Of a stretch of 64,000 nucleotides of DNA, positions 25,549 to 38,397 are shown piece after piece. This DNA is from Sipunculus nudus (lineage: Eukaryota; Annelida; Sipuncula; Golfingiida; Sipunculidae), in assembly GCA_026874595.1 (NCBI GenBank), contig CM049306.1, forward strand, positions 60,084,019-60,148,018. The letters are read 5' to 3'. How positions within the stretch are numbered: position 1 is the first letter of the stretch; the number at the start of each line of letters is the position of its first letter. Position numbers and translations under genes: made by a program. The notes beneath the pieces are model-generated. The model searched no databases, had not been told where the DNA came from, and saw nothing but the letters and a program-made list of their open reading frames with translations.

Positions 25549-26560
25549 AGGAGAGAACCAAGCCAAACAAATATAAAAATCAGATTGATCTAAGAAACTT
25601 AGTGCAGCGAAAGAAATGGAAATCAGACTGATCTAAGAAACATTAAGAATAGAAAAATGTTGACATAATCTTAGGATCTAAGGCCAGTTAAAGAAAAATA
25701 TCTTAGGAGCTATATAACAAGATAAGCACCTAAGTAAGAGTGAAACAGTACTAGCTTATTTTAAGGACTTAAACTTGTTCTGTGAAATGTTGTTTCTGTT
25801 TAAACAGTTTTATTTATGGAATAATTTTAATCAGTTAAAATAAGCTTGATCTAAGGAACATATTCATATTGACCTATAGAGCAGTGTGATTCTGATCAAA
25901 GGGACACTACTTATGTTCAGTGTCACACTGTCAGTAAAATATAATAGTATTAGTATACTCTGTGGAGACCTAATTAAGAAAAAGTGGTATTTTTATTAGC
26001 AGATACAATTAACCAAACCTCATCTAAGAAACAAAGCTAGTCTGGTCCAAGGATCAGTCTTTACCTCTTGTAGGGGACTTTATTTGTAGTATGTGGTTGT
26101 ATACATAAGAGATTTAACTCTTTATCTTTCAGACTTATCATAGTCTGAAATTTTACATTTTACATGATAAATTGATTACATCGATGGAAAACCTAATTAA
26201 AATACTGTTGCCAATGTTTATTTTTTACTAGCTTCATTTATTCATGTCTGTCAGTCTGGTAAAGTCTGGTGCTTGGCAGCAGGTTGGCAATCATGGTGAG
26301 TCGTGTGGAATCCTTTATCTGAATGACCATTATACGAACAAAAACCCTGTCCCATGAGCTTTTCGGATAAACAGTGCTATACTGTATTAAAAGGGTTTCT
26401 TTTCATTTGTGGCCTTTATCATTTCTTGTTCAGAAATGAAAGAAATGGAGTGTTTGTATTTGCTCCCACATTGAATCAAGAATCTTTTTTATGAACAGAC
26501 ACTCAGTCCTGTTCTCTCTTTTCACTGAGAAATCAAAGAATGAAATTTGATATATTTGTA
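25549..26560 (+). other. Prominin 3' untranslated region and downstream intron
   Basis: AT-rich, with repeated 'aatcagattgatctaagaaac' phrases at 25580-25650 (a local duplication). No canonical AATAAA was seen close downstream. ATTAAA variants occur near 26196 and 26385. No poly(A) tract marks an obvious retroposition end. Confidence 0.4.
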
Positions 26561-28011
26561 TCCGCCAAAACAGAGTTTTGCGGATACTATGTTTTCAGCT
26601 GCACGCCGCCGCCGCGGCGTAGGTGTCCGGAGAACTCCTCTGTAACCACTGGGCAGAATTTTACGAAACCCGGGATTATGTTCGGGTCACATGTGAACTT
26701 CTGCGCCCCCATTTTGTTTTGACCTCTGACCTTTCCTCTGCGCTCTGCGTCCGTTTGTGTGTCTGTTTCCACACATAAACCCACATATCTTGGGAACTGT
26801 TTGACGGATCAGGAAAATTTTTTTGCACAAATGTAGCCCTTGGAGAGCTTTATAACATACACAAAAAATGGTGGCGCCACCGGCAACCATGTTTGCACAG
26901 TGTCCATCTGTTCGTCTGCCTTGGGTTAAAATCACTCATATCTCTGCAGTGATTTGACTTATTCACCTGAAATTCGGCATGCGTATACATCCTGGATAGT
27001 TTTTCTGATTTTATGACAGGTGGCGCCACCTCCATTCACGTTTACGCTGCAGACATCCAAGCGCATATCTTGGGAACTGTGTGACCGATTGGGCCAAAAT
27101 TTTGCATGTGTATAGATATCACATAGCTCTTTATCATACGCAAAACTGGTGGCGCCACCTGCAGCCATTTTTGCACAGCTCCCGTCTGTTTGTCTGCCAT
27201 GGGATAAAATCACTCATATCTCTGCAGTGATTTGACTAATTCACCTAAAATTCGGCATGCGTATACATCCTGGATAGCTTTTCTGATTTTATGACAGGTG
27301 GCGCCACCTACATTCATGTTTACGCTGCAGACATCCAAGCTCATATCTCGGGAACCGTTAGACCGATTGGGCAAAAATTTTGCATGTGTATAGATCTCAC
27401 ATAGCTCTTTATCATACGCAAAACTGGTGGCGCCACCTGCAGCCATTTTTGCACAGCTCCAGTCTGTTTGTCTGCCATGGGATAAAATCACTCATATCTC
27501 GGCAGTGGTTTGACATATCTGCCTAAAATTTTGCAGGTTTATACATCCCTGACAGTTCTCTTGATTTTATGACAGGTGGCGCCACCTGCATTTTAGTTTA
27601 TGCAGCAGACATCCAAGCTCATATCTTGGGAACCGTTTGACCGATTGGGCCAAAGTTTTGCATGTGTATAGTTCTCACATAGCTCTTTATTATACGTAAA
27701 ACTGGTGGCGCCACCTTCAACCATTTTTGTACAGTGTCCATCTGTTTGTCTGCCACGGGCTAAAATCACTCATAAACATAGTGGTTTGACTTATCTGCCT
27801 CAAATTTTGCATATGCATACAACTTGGATGGTTTTCTGGATATATGTGGTAGGTGGCGCAACCTACATACACCATTTGGCTGCAGACATCCATGCTAATA
27901 TGCAACACTTCACTCTGTTTCCCCTTGCCACTCAATCCATGCCTCACTTCACCCGTTCCACTCTGATTTAGGCGGATACACGTAGTCGCTTGTCGACTAC
28001 CTGTATTCTAG
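26561..28011 (+). mobile_element. Non-autonomous Helitron, copy 1
   Basis: It starts TCCGCCAAAAC directly after an A, with the hairpin partner GTTTTGCGGA. It ends in CTAG followed by T. A hairpin (GTAGTCGC, tt, GTCGACTAC) lies 11 bases before the CTAG. These are the canonical Helitron ends and A^T insertion site. The core holds dimeric tandem monomers of about 278 bp, each with two GGTGGCGCCACC palindromes (27019, 27148, 27297, 27426, 27576, 27704; spacing alternates about 129 and 149). No Rep/helicase is encoded. Length 1,451 bp. Confidence 0.85.
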
Positions 28012-29175
28012 TTGAAAATTGTTAAAGTTCTAAATAGAATTTAACATCACTATTCTATTGGAAACAAATTAAATTCTGCCTTAGATAAGGGGGGGGGGGG
28101 AAGGGGGAGAGTCAAGGGGTTATTCTGGGCATTTCTAGGGGCCTTTTTTCTGTCCCTTCCCCCTGAAAATGTTGGTTTTTTTTAGCTTGGAATTTCCTTT
28201 CTCCTGTTAAAATATAAAAGAATAATTCACCCTTTAAGTAAAAAATAATCACAGGAGATGGTAGAGTGCTTTAGAATTATCCACTTTTCTTCCAAATATA
28301 TATGCATTTTTATTTTATTTCTAATTTGGATAAATCTTGGTCTCCTTGAAATTTTGTGAAAGTTACAGACTGGCAAATAATTTCCTTTTTGACATATTCT
28401 GTAATACAACTTGTGTTCCCTGAATCAATACTCTTCAGTTGTACCAAAAGTTATGAAGAGTAAATTATTTTGTTATTTTAGTTTTTATTTAATGTACTTG
28501 TTGTTTTTACAGTTACTGTAGTTAACTTTTTTGTTACAGTTTCCATATTTTGCACCACAAGTTCATGTTTACATTTACCTCAGGACTAGCTTTTAATATA
28601 AGGACATACATTTTTATACTTATCTTAAAATCTATTAACATCCTGATGGAGATTATCCACCATGATATGGACTTTGAAATGTTGTATGTATATATTGTTA
28701 TATAATGCTCCATAACAGATAAATGTCCCTTTACTTATATTAATTAACCTTTCATTATTTTCTCTGTATTTGCCATGTATTGATAATCATGACAAGTAGA
28801 ACAAATGATGAACAATTACATCTTTGATGATTATTGCGTTAAGACCAACAACCCTTTAACAGTATTATCAGGAAACAGTAAATGGGAGATAAATACTACC
28901 CCCATAGATGCTTGGTAAACTGCAGGTTCTAATGATATATATCGTCAGTTTTAAGCCTAATGGAACAAATAAAAATAGTAAAAGTATTGCTGTGTTCTTA
29001 TATTGATCATATTCAGGTATTTTGATTTAAAAAAAATTAACTTTCTGATTATAGATATTATCTGAAAATGCCCATCATTGAACTGCATACAATACTCCAG
29101 TCTAGGGCTGGGATCTGGGGCACACCTTTAAGGTGGCATGCTATTATATATGGATATGTGGTATGTTTGCTTTTC
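28012..29175 (+). other. Intron 6 stretch without recognised features
   Basis: AT-rich, with a G tract at 28090-28100. I see no gene or clear repeat. Confidence 0.4.
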
Positions 29176-30382
29176 AGCTCAGCTGACTGTAAGTCATCTG
29201 AGCTATAGTCATGGTCCTTTTTCTGTCGTCTATCCGTCTGTTGCATGTGTATAGATCTCACATAGCTCTTTATCATACAAAAAAACTGGAGGGGCCACCT
29301 GCAGCCATTTTTGCACAACGTCCGTCTGTTTGTCTATCGTGGGATAATATCACTCATATCTCTGTAGTGGTTTGACATAACTGCCTAAGATTTTGCAGGT
29401 TTATACATCCTGGACAGCTTTCTTGTTTTATGACAGGTGGCGCCACCTACATTCTAGTTTATGCTGCTGACATCCAAGCTCATATCTCAGGAACCATTTG
29501 ACCGATTGGGCCAAAATTTTGCATGTGTTTAGATCTCACATAGCTCTTTATCATACACAAAACTGGAGGGGCCACCTGCAACATTTTTGCACAGCGTCTG
29601 TCTGGTTGTCTGCCATGGGCTAAAATCACTCATATCTCTGAAGTGGTTTAACTTATCTGCCTAAAAATTTTGCGTGTTTATACATCTTAGATAGCTTTCT
29701 CGATTTTTTTGGCAGGTGGCACCACCTTCATTTATGTTAACGCTGCAAACATTAGGCTTATATCTCAGGACTGGTTGGACATATCCCCCTGAAATTTTGA
29801 TTGTGTATAGATCTCACATAGCTCATAATCATACACAAAATTGGTGGCGCCACCTGCCACCATTTTTGCACAAGTCCTTCTGTTTGTCTGCTGTGGGATA
29901 AAATCACTCATAAACATGTAGTGGTTTGACCTTTTGCCTAAAATTTTGCATATGTATACAACTTGGACAGTTTTCTTGTTTTATGACAGGTGGCGCCACC
30001 TACATTCTAGTTTATGCTGCTGACATCCAAGCTCATATCTCAGGAACCGTTTGACCAATTGGGTTTAATATAAACTTTAAAACCCTTGAAAGTAAAATAA
30101 AGGTATTAGTCCATTCTTTCCACTTGCCTGTCCATCTGTAAATTTTTCATATGCATCACAGTATCTCAAAACATTTACTGTTTTTTTTCATGACAGTCTT
30201 GTCAGAGTATTAGTTTTGCAATCATATATTTAGAACTTTACTATAACCAAGTAGGAGGGCCCTTTTCCTCTTAGCTTCTCATATGCTTATATATATATAT
30301 ATGAAAAACATAACAATAGAATATTTTGCATTAGCAAAAATTTCAAACTTCAGCCAAGCGTGGTGACCCATGGGTCCCTTGT
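29176..30382 (+). mobile_element. Chimeric element: family A/C ends with Helitron-type core
   Basis: The left end is the family A/C hairpin (AGCTCAGCTGACTGTAAGTC at 29176) with a short CCGT-type head. From about 29240 to 30064 the core is the 129/149-bp monomer type of the Helitron at 26561. From 30085 it continues with the tail module of the element at 17322-19169 and ends GGTGACCCATGGGTCCCTTG. Both termini are thus of one superfamily and the core of another. Confidence 0.75.
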
Positions 30383-30728
30383 TCAGCTGGGTATCGGATA
30401 CATAATATTCTCCTGTACAGGATGTATTCATATGTAAGTATGTGCTATGCAGCAAGTTTCCATCGCTCACTGCAGCGATTGAAAAAGCATACACATATCA
30501 ATGGAGGGGGGATTCCTAACTTTGACATTAGTGATAGGGTATTCCTTCATATGGCAGATGACTTATTTACTCCAGCAGTCATTTATCCCTAGTTTTGTTG
30601 CATACATACCACACATATGTATACATTATAAAGGATTCACAGGCATCAGTTTTCTAGCTGCATGCATTACACATATTCATACGTAATGCAAGTATGTATA
30701 GAATGTAAGCTTTATTCTGATATATATA
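30383..30728 (+). other. Intron 6 stretch without recognised features
   Basis: Nothing recognised apart from short AT-rich runs. It ends at the TA flanking the next MITE. Confidence 0.35.
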
Positions 30729-30876
30729 CAGTGAAACCTCTGTAATAAGGTCACATGTTGGACTGGCCAAAAGTGACCTTAATTCACAGTTGGTCATATT
30801 AGAGAGGTCAGTTATAACCAATATGAATGCTTTTGGTTCACACAAAGATAGGTGGTCTCTAAGACTGGTTCCACTG
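30729..30876. mobile_element. Mariner-like MITE
   Basis: The left end CAGTGAAACC (after TA) and right end GGTTCCACTG form terminal inverted repeats with few mismatches. The interior carries 'ggtcac', 'gaggtcag' and 'gtggtctc' phrases seen in the other copies. No coding capacity; 148 bp. Confidence 0.65.
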
Positions 30877-31584
30877 GATATGATTCTGTGTATAGTGTTT
30901 GGGGTTTAAATTAATTTATGCCAACTTGGATATACCTTATCAAATCTCCAAACTAAGAGTTTAAGAAATAGGCAGTGACTGGAATAGTTATGATCTGATA
31001 GTTAAAATCACATGGGAATTAAGGCCAGTATAGGTACTGGGGATAATAGTTAGTAAACCAGCACTAAATAGACCTCCGTCTAAAATAAAATAATAAACAC
31101 AATTGCTAATTCCAGCACTGAAAATACATGTGGTAATAATCAAGAATGATAAAATCATATGTCCTCATACACCCTATTAAAGGACAAAGAACTGCTTAAT
31201 TTAGTACTGAGTGTGGCTGACCCAAAAAACAATGACTGGCAAATAAAGTAATTGATAACCTTTGAGCTAAAAGTAAAAGAATTTGCTGTGTACTCAGCTA
31301 CTATTTACTATTGTTGAGGGTTACTGAGTACACATAGTGGGTACAGTTTGTCCAACAGTGACATGAATGACCAATGAAGATCATAAGTACACATCTAGTG
31401 CTTGATGTATAAAGCAGAGGCTACATGATTACTGATAGTTAAAAAAAAAAACTCTAACCCTAAGAGGAAATTGTTGAACTGATATAAAAGCCAGCTATTC
31501 ACCTGACACCTGACTTTTCTATATAATTTATGGAAATTCAGATTTACTATGCATACCTATGTTCGAAATTTAGGTACCAGTAAT

Positions 31585-31920
31585 GCCTGTTGAAATGGTC
31601 TTGTACAGCCTCTGTGATAGCTGTATGAGATTGTTAATTTACAAGCTTTTGGTAAACACAGCAATGTTGACAAACTGAAAAACCATGTAACCCAAGGTGG
31701 TTGGTTGCATGTATGTGGAAGTTGAAAGGTCACTTGCTGCAAAATTCTGATTCATCAGACTTGCCACCAGATGTCCTGATTGAATGTGTTTGGATTATTT
31801 TGGCAGGTATCCAAAATTTAACACATGGATATAAACAAAACAAACACCTTGTGTGCAGTGGGATTGTCATTTTCTGGCCTGTTTTTATAAAAGGCTCAAT
31901 GGATTACTTTTAGTTAAAAG
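31585..31920 (+). repeat. Interspersed repeat G, copy 1
   Basis: Shared with 42225-42440 (inverted) and 45544-45890. Common phrases include 'gttgacaaactgaaaaacc', 'atgtcctgattgaatgtgtt' and 'tggattattttggcag'. Non-coding, class unknown. Confidence 0.6.
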
Positions 31921-32359
31921 ATGTTAGATATCAGAAAAAGTCCCTTTAAAAAAAAACAAACTTTTTTTAAACATGTTTTACTGAGGTGGACCTGAAGTGT
32001 ACATGCATGTGTGGTCAACCACAAACCAGGTGTAACAAAAACCTCTAAATTTCCATAAACATGTGGTACTACTTGGTCTCTCACTGCATAACTTAATGGT
32101 AGAATAACAAAAACATCTGTTTCATGTATTCCATAGGATGTCACCCTTGTAGCAGCCAATCACAACATGACCCAGTTATTCATTTATTAACAAAATCATC
32201 TACTATGTGTTTTCTTTACCTGATAAACAGAAAGATTGTGGGTCATGCCTAAAGTGGGAAACTGTTATATTATCCCTGAAATAGTCATGGAACAACCTCT
32301 ATAAAATAGTTATGATTCAGTTATAATCAAAGTACCAGAGCCAGTTGCTTCCATCTAAA

Positions 32360-32530
32360 ATTTATGTAATCTGGAAAGTCTCTTTGTTCTCTCCTTTGGT
32401 GACCAAAGGTTGGATTCCCAGCATGGCTATTAGAATGTTTTGTAATGGCCAGTCAAAGGTCAGTGGTTTTCTCTGGGTCCTCTGGTTTCCTTTATTTCTA
32501 GAAACTACCGAGTACCACCATCTGAGGCAT
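32360..32530 (+). mobile_element. tRNA-derived SINE-like repeat, copy 1
   Basis: Homologous to 37150-37335. A B-box-like GGTTGGATTCC lies at about 32408, followed by 'gtcagtggttttctctgggt' and 'cctctggtttcct'. This order (pol III box, then a tRNA-unrelated body) fits a tRNA-derived SINE. The ends are not exact. Confidence 0.5.
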
Positions 32531-32624
32531 GGAGAGTGCCATGCATTAGTTCCTGTTGCTATTTGTACAATCCATGTAAAACTGGAAAACTGTATTCTAA
32601 GGCATGCAAGCCTTCACCATGTTC

Positions 32625-32885
32625 AGTTATTCCACTTTCCCTGGTTCTTCCATGCCTTAGTGACTGTACATTTGTGAATATTCCTTGAGGCTGTCCCTGA
32701 ATCCAGATCATATTCCAGGTCCACACCAAAATCTAATCAATTCTTCATTGGCCCATTACCAAAATGCCCTTAAAATTTCATTTGATTCTGTTTATGATTG
32801 CACTAGTTTCGTTGGGAACAAACTCACTAACACAAACACATACATGAACAGGGATGAATGCAAACCCTAAAGTTTATATGAGAAA
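32625..32885 (+). repeat. Interspersed repeat F, copy 2
   Basis: Matches copy 1 at 10345, including 'gtgactgtacatttgtgaat', 'caattcttcattggcccatt' and the 'cacaaacaca..gaatgca' tail. Confidence 0.6.
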
Positions 32886-33354
32886 AACCCTTTACCCCTG
32901 CCCAGGAGGTTATGGTTTTTTATAACATTTTCAAGGCATATTGATTTAATCCATCTGTGTGAGTGTTGTGTGGACAATGGATATGATTAAGATTTTGTTG
33001 CAGCAACAAGGTGTAGCACAAACACAAATGCTTCATGAAGCATGTGTGATATAATTTTCACATGGAATGTATATCTTCTGTTTATTGCTCATCTCTATGT
33101 GTCACCCTCAAATCTGATGCCTTTTTAAAATATTTAAGGTGAATTTATCTGCATTTAAAAATTAAAAAAATATTTGGGTGTGAAAGGAATATGATGCTTG
33201 TGTGTATTAAACTTGTCTATCCTCATTATAACTTACAGGCACAGCCAAAACAGTGAACTTGTGTAACTTCATTCAAGAAGTTTCAGATACATAGCTAAAA
33301 GTAAAAAAAATGACTTGAATTAGAAATCTGCATTTTAATGAATACAGTTAATCC

Positions 33355-33625
33355 TCCGCCATTTACCTATATGGCTAATATTCCCAGGTTCATTTGTGCA
33401 TTAGTGACTGTACATTTGTAAATATTCTTTGATATTATTTGATATTCTTTGATTCTTCCATGATCAGGATCATGTGCTGTATTCACACCAAAATTTAATT
33501 GATTATTCATTGGCACCTTCCTGAAATGCCCTAGAAATTTCATGAGATTCCATTTATAATTGCATGAGTTATGCTGTAAACAATCACACAAACAAAAACA
33601 GTGAATGAATGCATAACCTCCTCAC
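33355..33625 (+). repeat. Interspersed repeat F, copy 3
   Basis: Matches copies 1 and 2: 'attcccaggttcatttgtgc', 'agtgactgtacatttg' and the tail 'aatcacacaaacaaaaacag' with 'gaatgcataacctcc'. It sits directly before the older minisatellite block. Confidence 0.65.
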
Positions 33626-33719
33626 TGAGGGAAAAATACTTTTTTAACAATCAAGATAAGCAGTTGAAACTTTGTACTTGCCTTGTTGAATATAGAGGGT
33701 TCCTGGTAACCCTTGTATG

Positions 33720-34690
33720 CCCATCCGTTGGTTGTTTGGTTGGAACATTTCATGTTAAAGAATCACATCTCAGGAGTGGTTCAATGTATTGAGCTGAAAT
33801 TTTGCATGTTTATAGATCTTAGATCTTCCCATCTCATACTTGAGACTGGTGGTGCCATCTACAATGATTTTTGCTTGGCGTCCATCCATGTGTTTGCCAT
33901 ACATTTGTCTTAGTGATTGGTGCAACGAATTGGGCTGAAATTTTGCATGTCCATAGATCTGGGATACCTCCATCTCATACTCAATGCCGGGTGCCTTCTG
34001 CACGTTTTTGCATGGTATCCATCCGTGTTTGCTATATGTGAAAATTGCTCATATCTCAGGAGTTGTTCAATGTATTGGTCTGAAATGTGGCATGGCCATC
34101 CATCTTGGAGAGTTTTCTCATAGACCAGACAGGTAATGCCACCTACCTACCTGTATGTCGTAGAATACATTAATGTCCTTTTCTCAGGAGTGATTTGCTG
34201 TATTTGCCTGAAATTGTGCATATCCATAGATCTTTGATACCTCTGTCTTGTATTCAAGACTGGTGGTACCATCTGCAATCGTTTTTGTGTGGCGTCCATC
34301 CACTGTTTGCTTTGTTTAAAAATTGCTCATATCTCAGGAGTGGATGGATGTATCAGCCTGAAATTTTGGCATGTGTAAACCTCTAGGATAGCTTTGTCCT
34401 AGACCAGGTAGGTGGCGACACCTGCTGTTCTGTTTTTACACAATACATTGATGCACTTTTTCTCAGTAGTTGATTGGTGTCTTGGTCTGAAATCTTGCAT
34501 GGTGTATCCATCTGTAGATCTGTTTTTGATGAAAATTGCACATATATAAGGTGTTTAATGTGCATCACTGATGCCACAAATTTGGAGTCATGTCCTGTCA
34601 GGAACATTCCAATGCCTTACTTTACCCATGCCTCTGTGATATGGCAGATACATGTGGCCACTTGTCAGCTACCAGTATTCTTGTTATTTC
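33720..34690 (+). repeat. Old Helitron-like minisatellite block
   Basis: Diverged monomers have the phrase 'gctcatatctcaggagtgg', and worn palindromes occur at about 33850, 34265 and 34410. The right end (ggcagatacatgtggccact at 34643, then 'agtattcttgtta') is a decayed version of the Helitron 3' end at 63503. No left end is found. Confidence 0.5.
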
Positions 34691-34830
34691 AAACATTTAG
34701 ACTGACAATTGTGATAATGGTATTGCAGAATCATAAGACATGTAGTGCTGAGATCCCAACTTATTATTCATCACAATTGTTGTTGAATAAAGGTAATGTT
34801 TGACATTAACAGAACATTCTTGTTTTCCAG

Positions 34831-34906
34831 TGTGATTGGATGGTTAAAGAAAAGAGCAGAAAAGAAAATTCCAGCTATTTTGAAACCTGGCAGTAAGACT
34901 GATAAG
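34831..34906 (+). CDS. HTT: HTT exon 7 of window
   Basis: Acceptor tgttttccag, donor gttagt. It encodes VIGWLKKRAEKK and ends GSKTDK. It corresponds to human SGWFDVLQKV through NRADK. Similarity is weak, but phase, length and position fit exactly between exons 6 and 8. Confidence 0.88.
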
Positions 34907-35175
34907 GTTAGTACAATAATGTTAATAAAATATACTTTAAATCATTGTTATAATGCGAGTTATACCTTTTTAAGACATAAGAGTCAATCTCGGAGACTGT
35001 TTAGGTTTCATAAATTTTCGCCCAATATCATGGCTGACTGTGAGATTTCTTTTTCAAATTAAATATCTCACATCAGTTATTATTTGCAACTACAAAATAC
35101 AAACATGGAGTTAGGGTCAGGCACCTTCAGTAAGACAGTTCAATAAAGGATTCATATTCATAATATATTATTGTA

Positions 35176-36921
35176 TCCGCCAAAACAGAGTTTTGCGGAT
35201 ACTATGTTTTCAGCTGGACGCCGCCGCCGCCGCTGCCCGTAGGTGTCCGGAGAACTCCTCCGTAACCGCTGGGCGGAATTTTACGAAACCCGGGATTATG
35301 TTCGGGTCACATGTGAACTGCTGCGCCCCGATTTTGTTTTGACCTCTGACCTTTCCTCTGCGCTCTGCATCCGTTTGTGCATCTGTTTCCACACATAAAC
35401 CCACATATCTCGGGAACCGTTTGACCGATCAGGAAAATTTTTTTACACAAATGTAGCCCTTGGAGAGCTTTATAACACACACAAAAAATGGTGGCGCCAC
35501 CTGCAACCATGTTTGCACAGTGTCCATCTGTTCGTCTGCCTTGGGTTAAAATCACTCATTTCTCTGCAGTGACTAGACTAATTCACCTGAAATTCGGCAT
35601 GCTTTAACATCCTGGATAGCTTTTCTGATTTTATGACAGGTGGCGCCACCTACATTCACGTTTATGCTGCAGACATCCAAGCTAATATCTCGGGAACCGT
35701 TTGACCGATCAGAAAAAAATTTTTTTGCACAGATGTAGCCCTTGGAGAGCTTTATAACATACACAAAAAATTGTGGCGCCACCTGCAACCATGTTTGCTC
35801 AGTGTCCATCTGTTCGTCTGCCTTGGGTTAAAATCACTCATATCTCTGCATTGACTTGACTAATTCACTTGAAATTGGGCATGCGTACACATCCTGGATA
35901 GCTTTTCTGATTTTATGACAGGTGGCACCACCTACATTCACGTTTACGCTGCAGACATCCAAGCTCATATCTCGGGAACCGTTTGACCAATCAGGAAAAT
36001 TTTTTGGCACAAATGTAGCCCTTGGAGAGCTTTATAACATACACAAAAAATGGTGGCACCACCTGCAACCATGTTTGCACAGTGTCCATCTGTTCATCTG
36101 CCTTGGGTTAAAATCACTCATATCTCTGCAGTGACTTGACTAATTTTCCTGAAATTCGGCATGCGTACACATCCTGGATAGCTTTTCTGATTTTATGACA
36201 GGTGGCGCCACCTACATTCACGTTTACGCTGCAGACATCTAAGCTCATATCTCAGGAACCGTTTGACCGATCAGGAAAATTTTTTTGCACAAATGTAGCC
36301 CTTGGAGAGCTTTATAACATACACACAAAATGGTGGCGCCACCTGCAACCATGTTTGCACAGTGTCCATCTGTTCGTCTGCCTTGGGTTAAAATCACTCA
36401 TATCTCTGCAGTGACTTGACTAATTCACCTGAAATTTGGCATGCGTAAACATCCTGGATAGCTTTTCTGATTTTATGACAGGTGGCGCCACCTACATTCA
36501 TGTTTACACTGCAGACATCCAAGCTCATATCGCGGGAACCGTTTGACCGATTGGGCCAAAATTTTGCATGTGTACAGATCTCACATGGCTCTTCATCATA
36601 CGCAAAACTGGTGGCGCCACCTGCAGCCATTTTTGCTCAGCGTCCATCTGTTTGTCTGCCACGGGCTAAAATCACTCATATACATGTAGTGGTTTGACTT
36701 ATCTGCCTTAAATTTTGCATATGTATACAACTTGGACGGCTTTCTGGATTTTGTGGTATTGGGGGCAACCTACATACACAATTTGGCTGAAGACATCCAT
36801 GCTAATATGCAACACTCAATTTTCCCTTGCCACTCAATCCATGCCTCACTTCACCCGTTCCACTCTGATTTAGGCGGATAGCCGGATACACGTAGTCACT
36901 TGTCGACTACCCGTATTCTAG
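35176..36921 (+). mobile_element. Non-autonomous Helitron, copy 2
   Basis: Same ends as copy 1: A|TCCGCC at 35176 and CTAG|T at 36921, with the subterminal hairpin GTAGTCACTTGTCGACTAC. It has more core monomers than copy 1, with palindromes at about 35492, 35639, 35921, 36051, 36201, 36330, 36481 and 36610. The 35-36.5 kb monomers are very alike, suggesting recent local amplification. 1,746 bp. Confidence 0.85.
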
Positions 36922-37149
36922 TTATAAATTGATATATATGTATATTTTTAATTATATGGAAATGCACTAACATGTATTTTCAGTTTTACTGTTTACAAAG
37001 TTTATAAACAACACTACACTGGTTACACAGATATGCTGTTTAAAAAATTAAAATGCCTATCAGAGAAAAAATAAATTAATAATGATGTGACAAATGGTTA
37101 TTTGCTGAAAAGTAAAACTTATTAAGTTCGACAACATGCCGAGTGTGGC

Positions 37150-37335
37150 CTTGATAGTCAAGTGTGGAAGCTCTCAACACTTAGCTCTCTCCTCTGGTGA
37201 CCTGGTTTTGATCTCTGGCATGCATGGCTATGAGAGAAGTTTGTAGATGCCTTTCAAAGGCTTGTGGTTTTCTCCAGGACCTCTGGTTTCCTCCACCTCT
37301 AGAAACCACCAATTACCACCATCTCAGCCATCTTA
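37150..37335 (+). mobile_element. tRNA-derived SINE-like repeat, copy 2
   Basis: An A-box-like tagtcaagtgtgg (37155) and B-box-like ggttttgatctc (37206) are followed by the same body as copy 1 ('ggcttgtggttttctccagg', 'cctctggtttcct'). Confidence 0.5.
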
Positions 37336-37454
37336 ACATCATCTCTCATAAAGTGCTGCAGTTAGTTATAATAACAATTGTACAATCAATTTGAAATAAA
37401 TAAGTTTATATTATATGCTATCTTTTACCAAAGATGCATTATAACTTATTTCAG

Positions 37455-37672
37455 AACTCTATAGCCGCCTACATCCGGCTGTTTGAGCCCCTGGTTATCA
37501 AGGCGCTGAAGCAGTACACAGTAACCAGCTCTCTGGAGCTGCAGCAGCAGGTGCTGAACCTGCTGACTCAGCTGGTACAGCTACGAGTCAACTACTGTCT
37601 CCTAGACTCAGACCAGATCTTCATTGGCTTCGTTATAAAACAGTTTGAGTACATTGAGGATGGACAGATAAG
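37455..37672 (+). CDS. HTT: HTT exon 8 of window
   Basis: Acceptor tatttcag, donor gtaagg. It encodes [16 protein letters not shown] and [15 protein letters not shown], both identical to human. This is the most conserved exon of the window. Confidence 0.99.
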
Positions 37673-37710
37673 GTAAGGGAGATATCCTCTTTAATATATA
37701 TTAGAATATA

Positions 37711-37886
37711 CAGTGGAACCTGGCTTTCTGACCACCCTGCAATTGCGACCACCCCGCAGTTACTCCCAATTTTCTTGGTCCTGAATATATGCTCCAATTA
37801 ACTTAGAATTTCATAAATACTACCACCCCCAAATCAGGACCACTTTGGTCAGTCCCCAAGGTGGTCATAATTGTGGGGTTCTACTG
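37711..37886. mobile_element. Mariner-like MITE, complete
   Basis: Flanked by TA on both sides, with left end CAGTGGAACCTGG and right end GGGGTTCTACTG as terminal inverted repeats. 176 bp, no coding capacity. Confidence 0.75.
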
Positions 37887-38264
37887 TATAACTTGTGGAT
37901 CATTCTAAAATTTTTTGTTGCCATTTATCTAGGACAACTTCACCCAATGAACAAGACCTGTGATGCCACTTATAATTCTCTTGATTTTTACACAGTTTTA
38001 ATTGTACATAAGAAAAATAATTGTAGATAAAAAATTAATGACAACTTGACAGATATATAAAAGAGGATAGAAAGAGTTTTTCTGACTGATGCATATAGTT
38101 GAGGATTAAGCATGTATTTGAAATCTGAAATATCTTACTTGCATACATATTAGAAGATATCCATATGTAAACTGATAATGTTTGGAATGGGCAAAATTTG
38201 TTATGATATATTCACAGTTTATTACAGTATAATATAGAAAAGGGATTATTTTCATCAGTTGTAA

Positions 38265-38397
38265 CACCTGAGGAAGGGGGCTGAGCACCCGAAAGCTTGT
38301 GTACAAGAACCCACACACAGCTAGTCTTTTTCAAAAGGTGTCAACCATTTACATTACTTTTGTAAGTAACAGACTAGCACGGCATTTCAAAACTTTA
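38265..38397 (+). mobile_element. 133-bp retroposon flanked by 12-bp target duplications
   Basis: The 12-mer CATCAGTTGTAA occurs at 38253-38264 and 38398-38409, exactly bracketing this segment. The insert opens CACCTGAGGAAGGGGGCTGA, has CCCGAAAGCTTGTG, and closes with CAGACTAGCACGGC plus an A-rich end. I recall closely similar phrases in widely distributed interspersed repeats of reptiles and other animals, but cannot confirm the family. SINE or Penelope-type retroposition both fit. Confidence 0.65.

Larger units (their letters stand above)
12918..34830 (+). other. HTT intron 6, 21.9 kb, hosts prominin gene
   Basis: The longest intron in the window. It contains the prominin gene (23002-25548), one Helitron, several hairpin-headed elements, a LINE remnant, a MITE, a SINE and repeats F and G. 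The flanking exons join in phase (AG+T) and together match human DTSGWFDVLQK with SVIGWLKK, so no exon appears to be missed here. Confidence 0.9.

Noticed and set aside
26561-28011. CRISPR-like regular spacing of a palindromic repeat
   Set aside because: The genome is animal, the units are whole tandem monomers, and the spacers are themselves repeats. These are Helitron cores.
38265-38300. Hammerhead ribozyme suggested by CTGAGGA...CGAAA
   Set aside because: The conserved CTGATGA core is not present and I could not pair the required helices.
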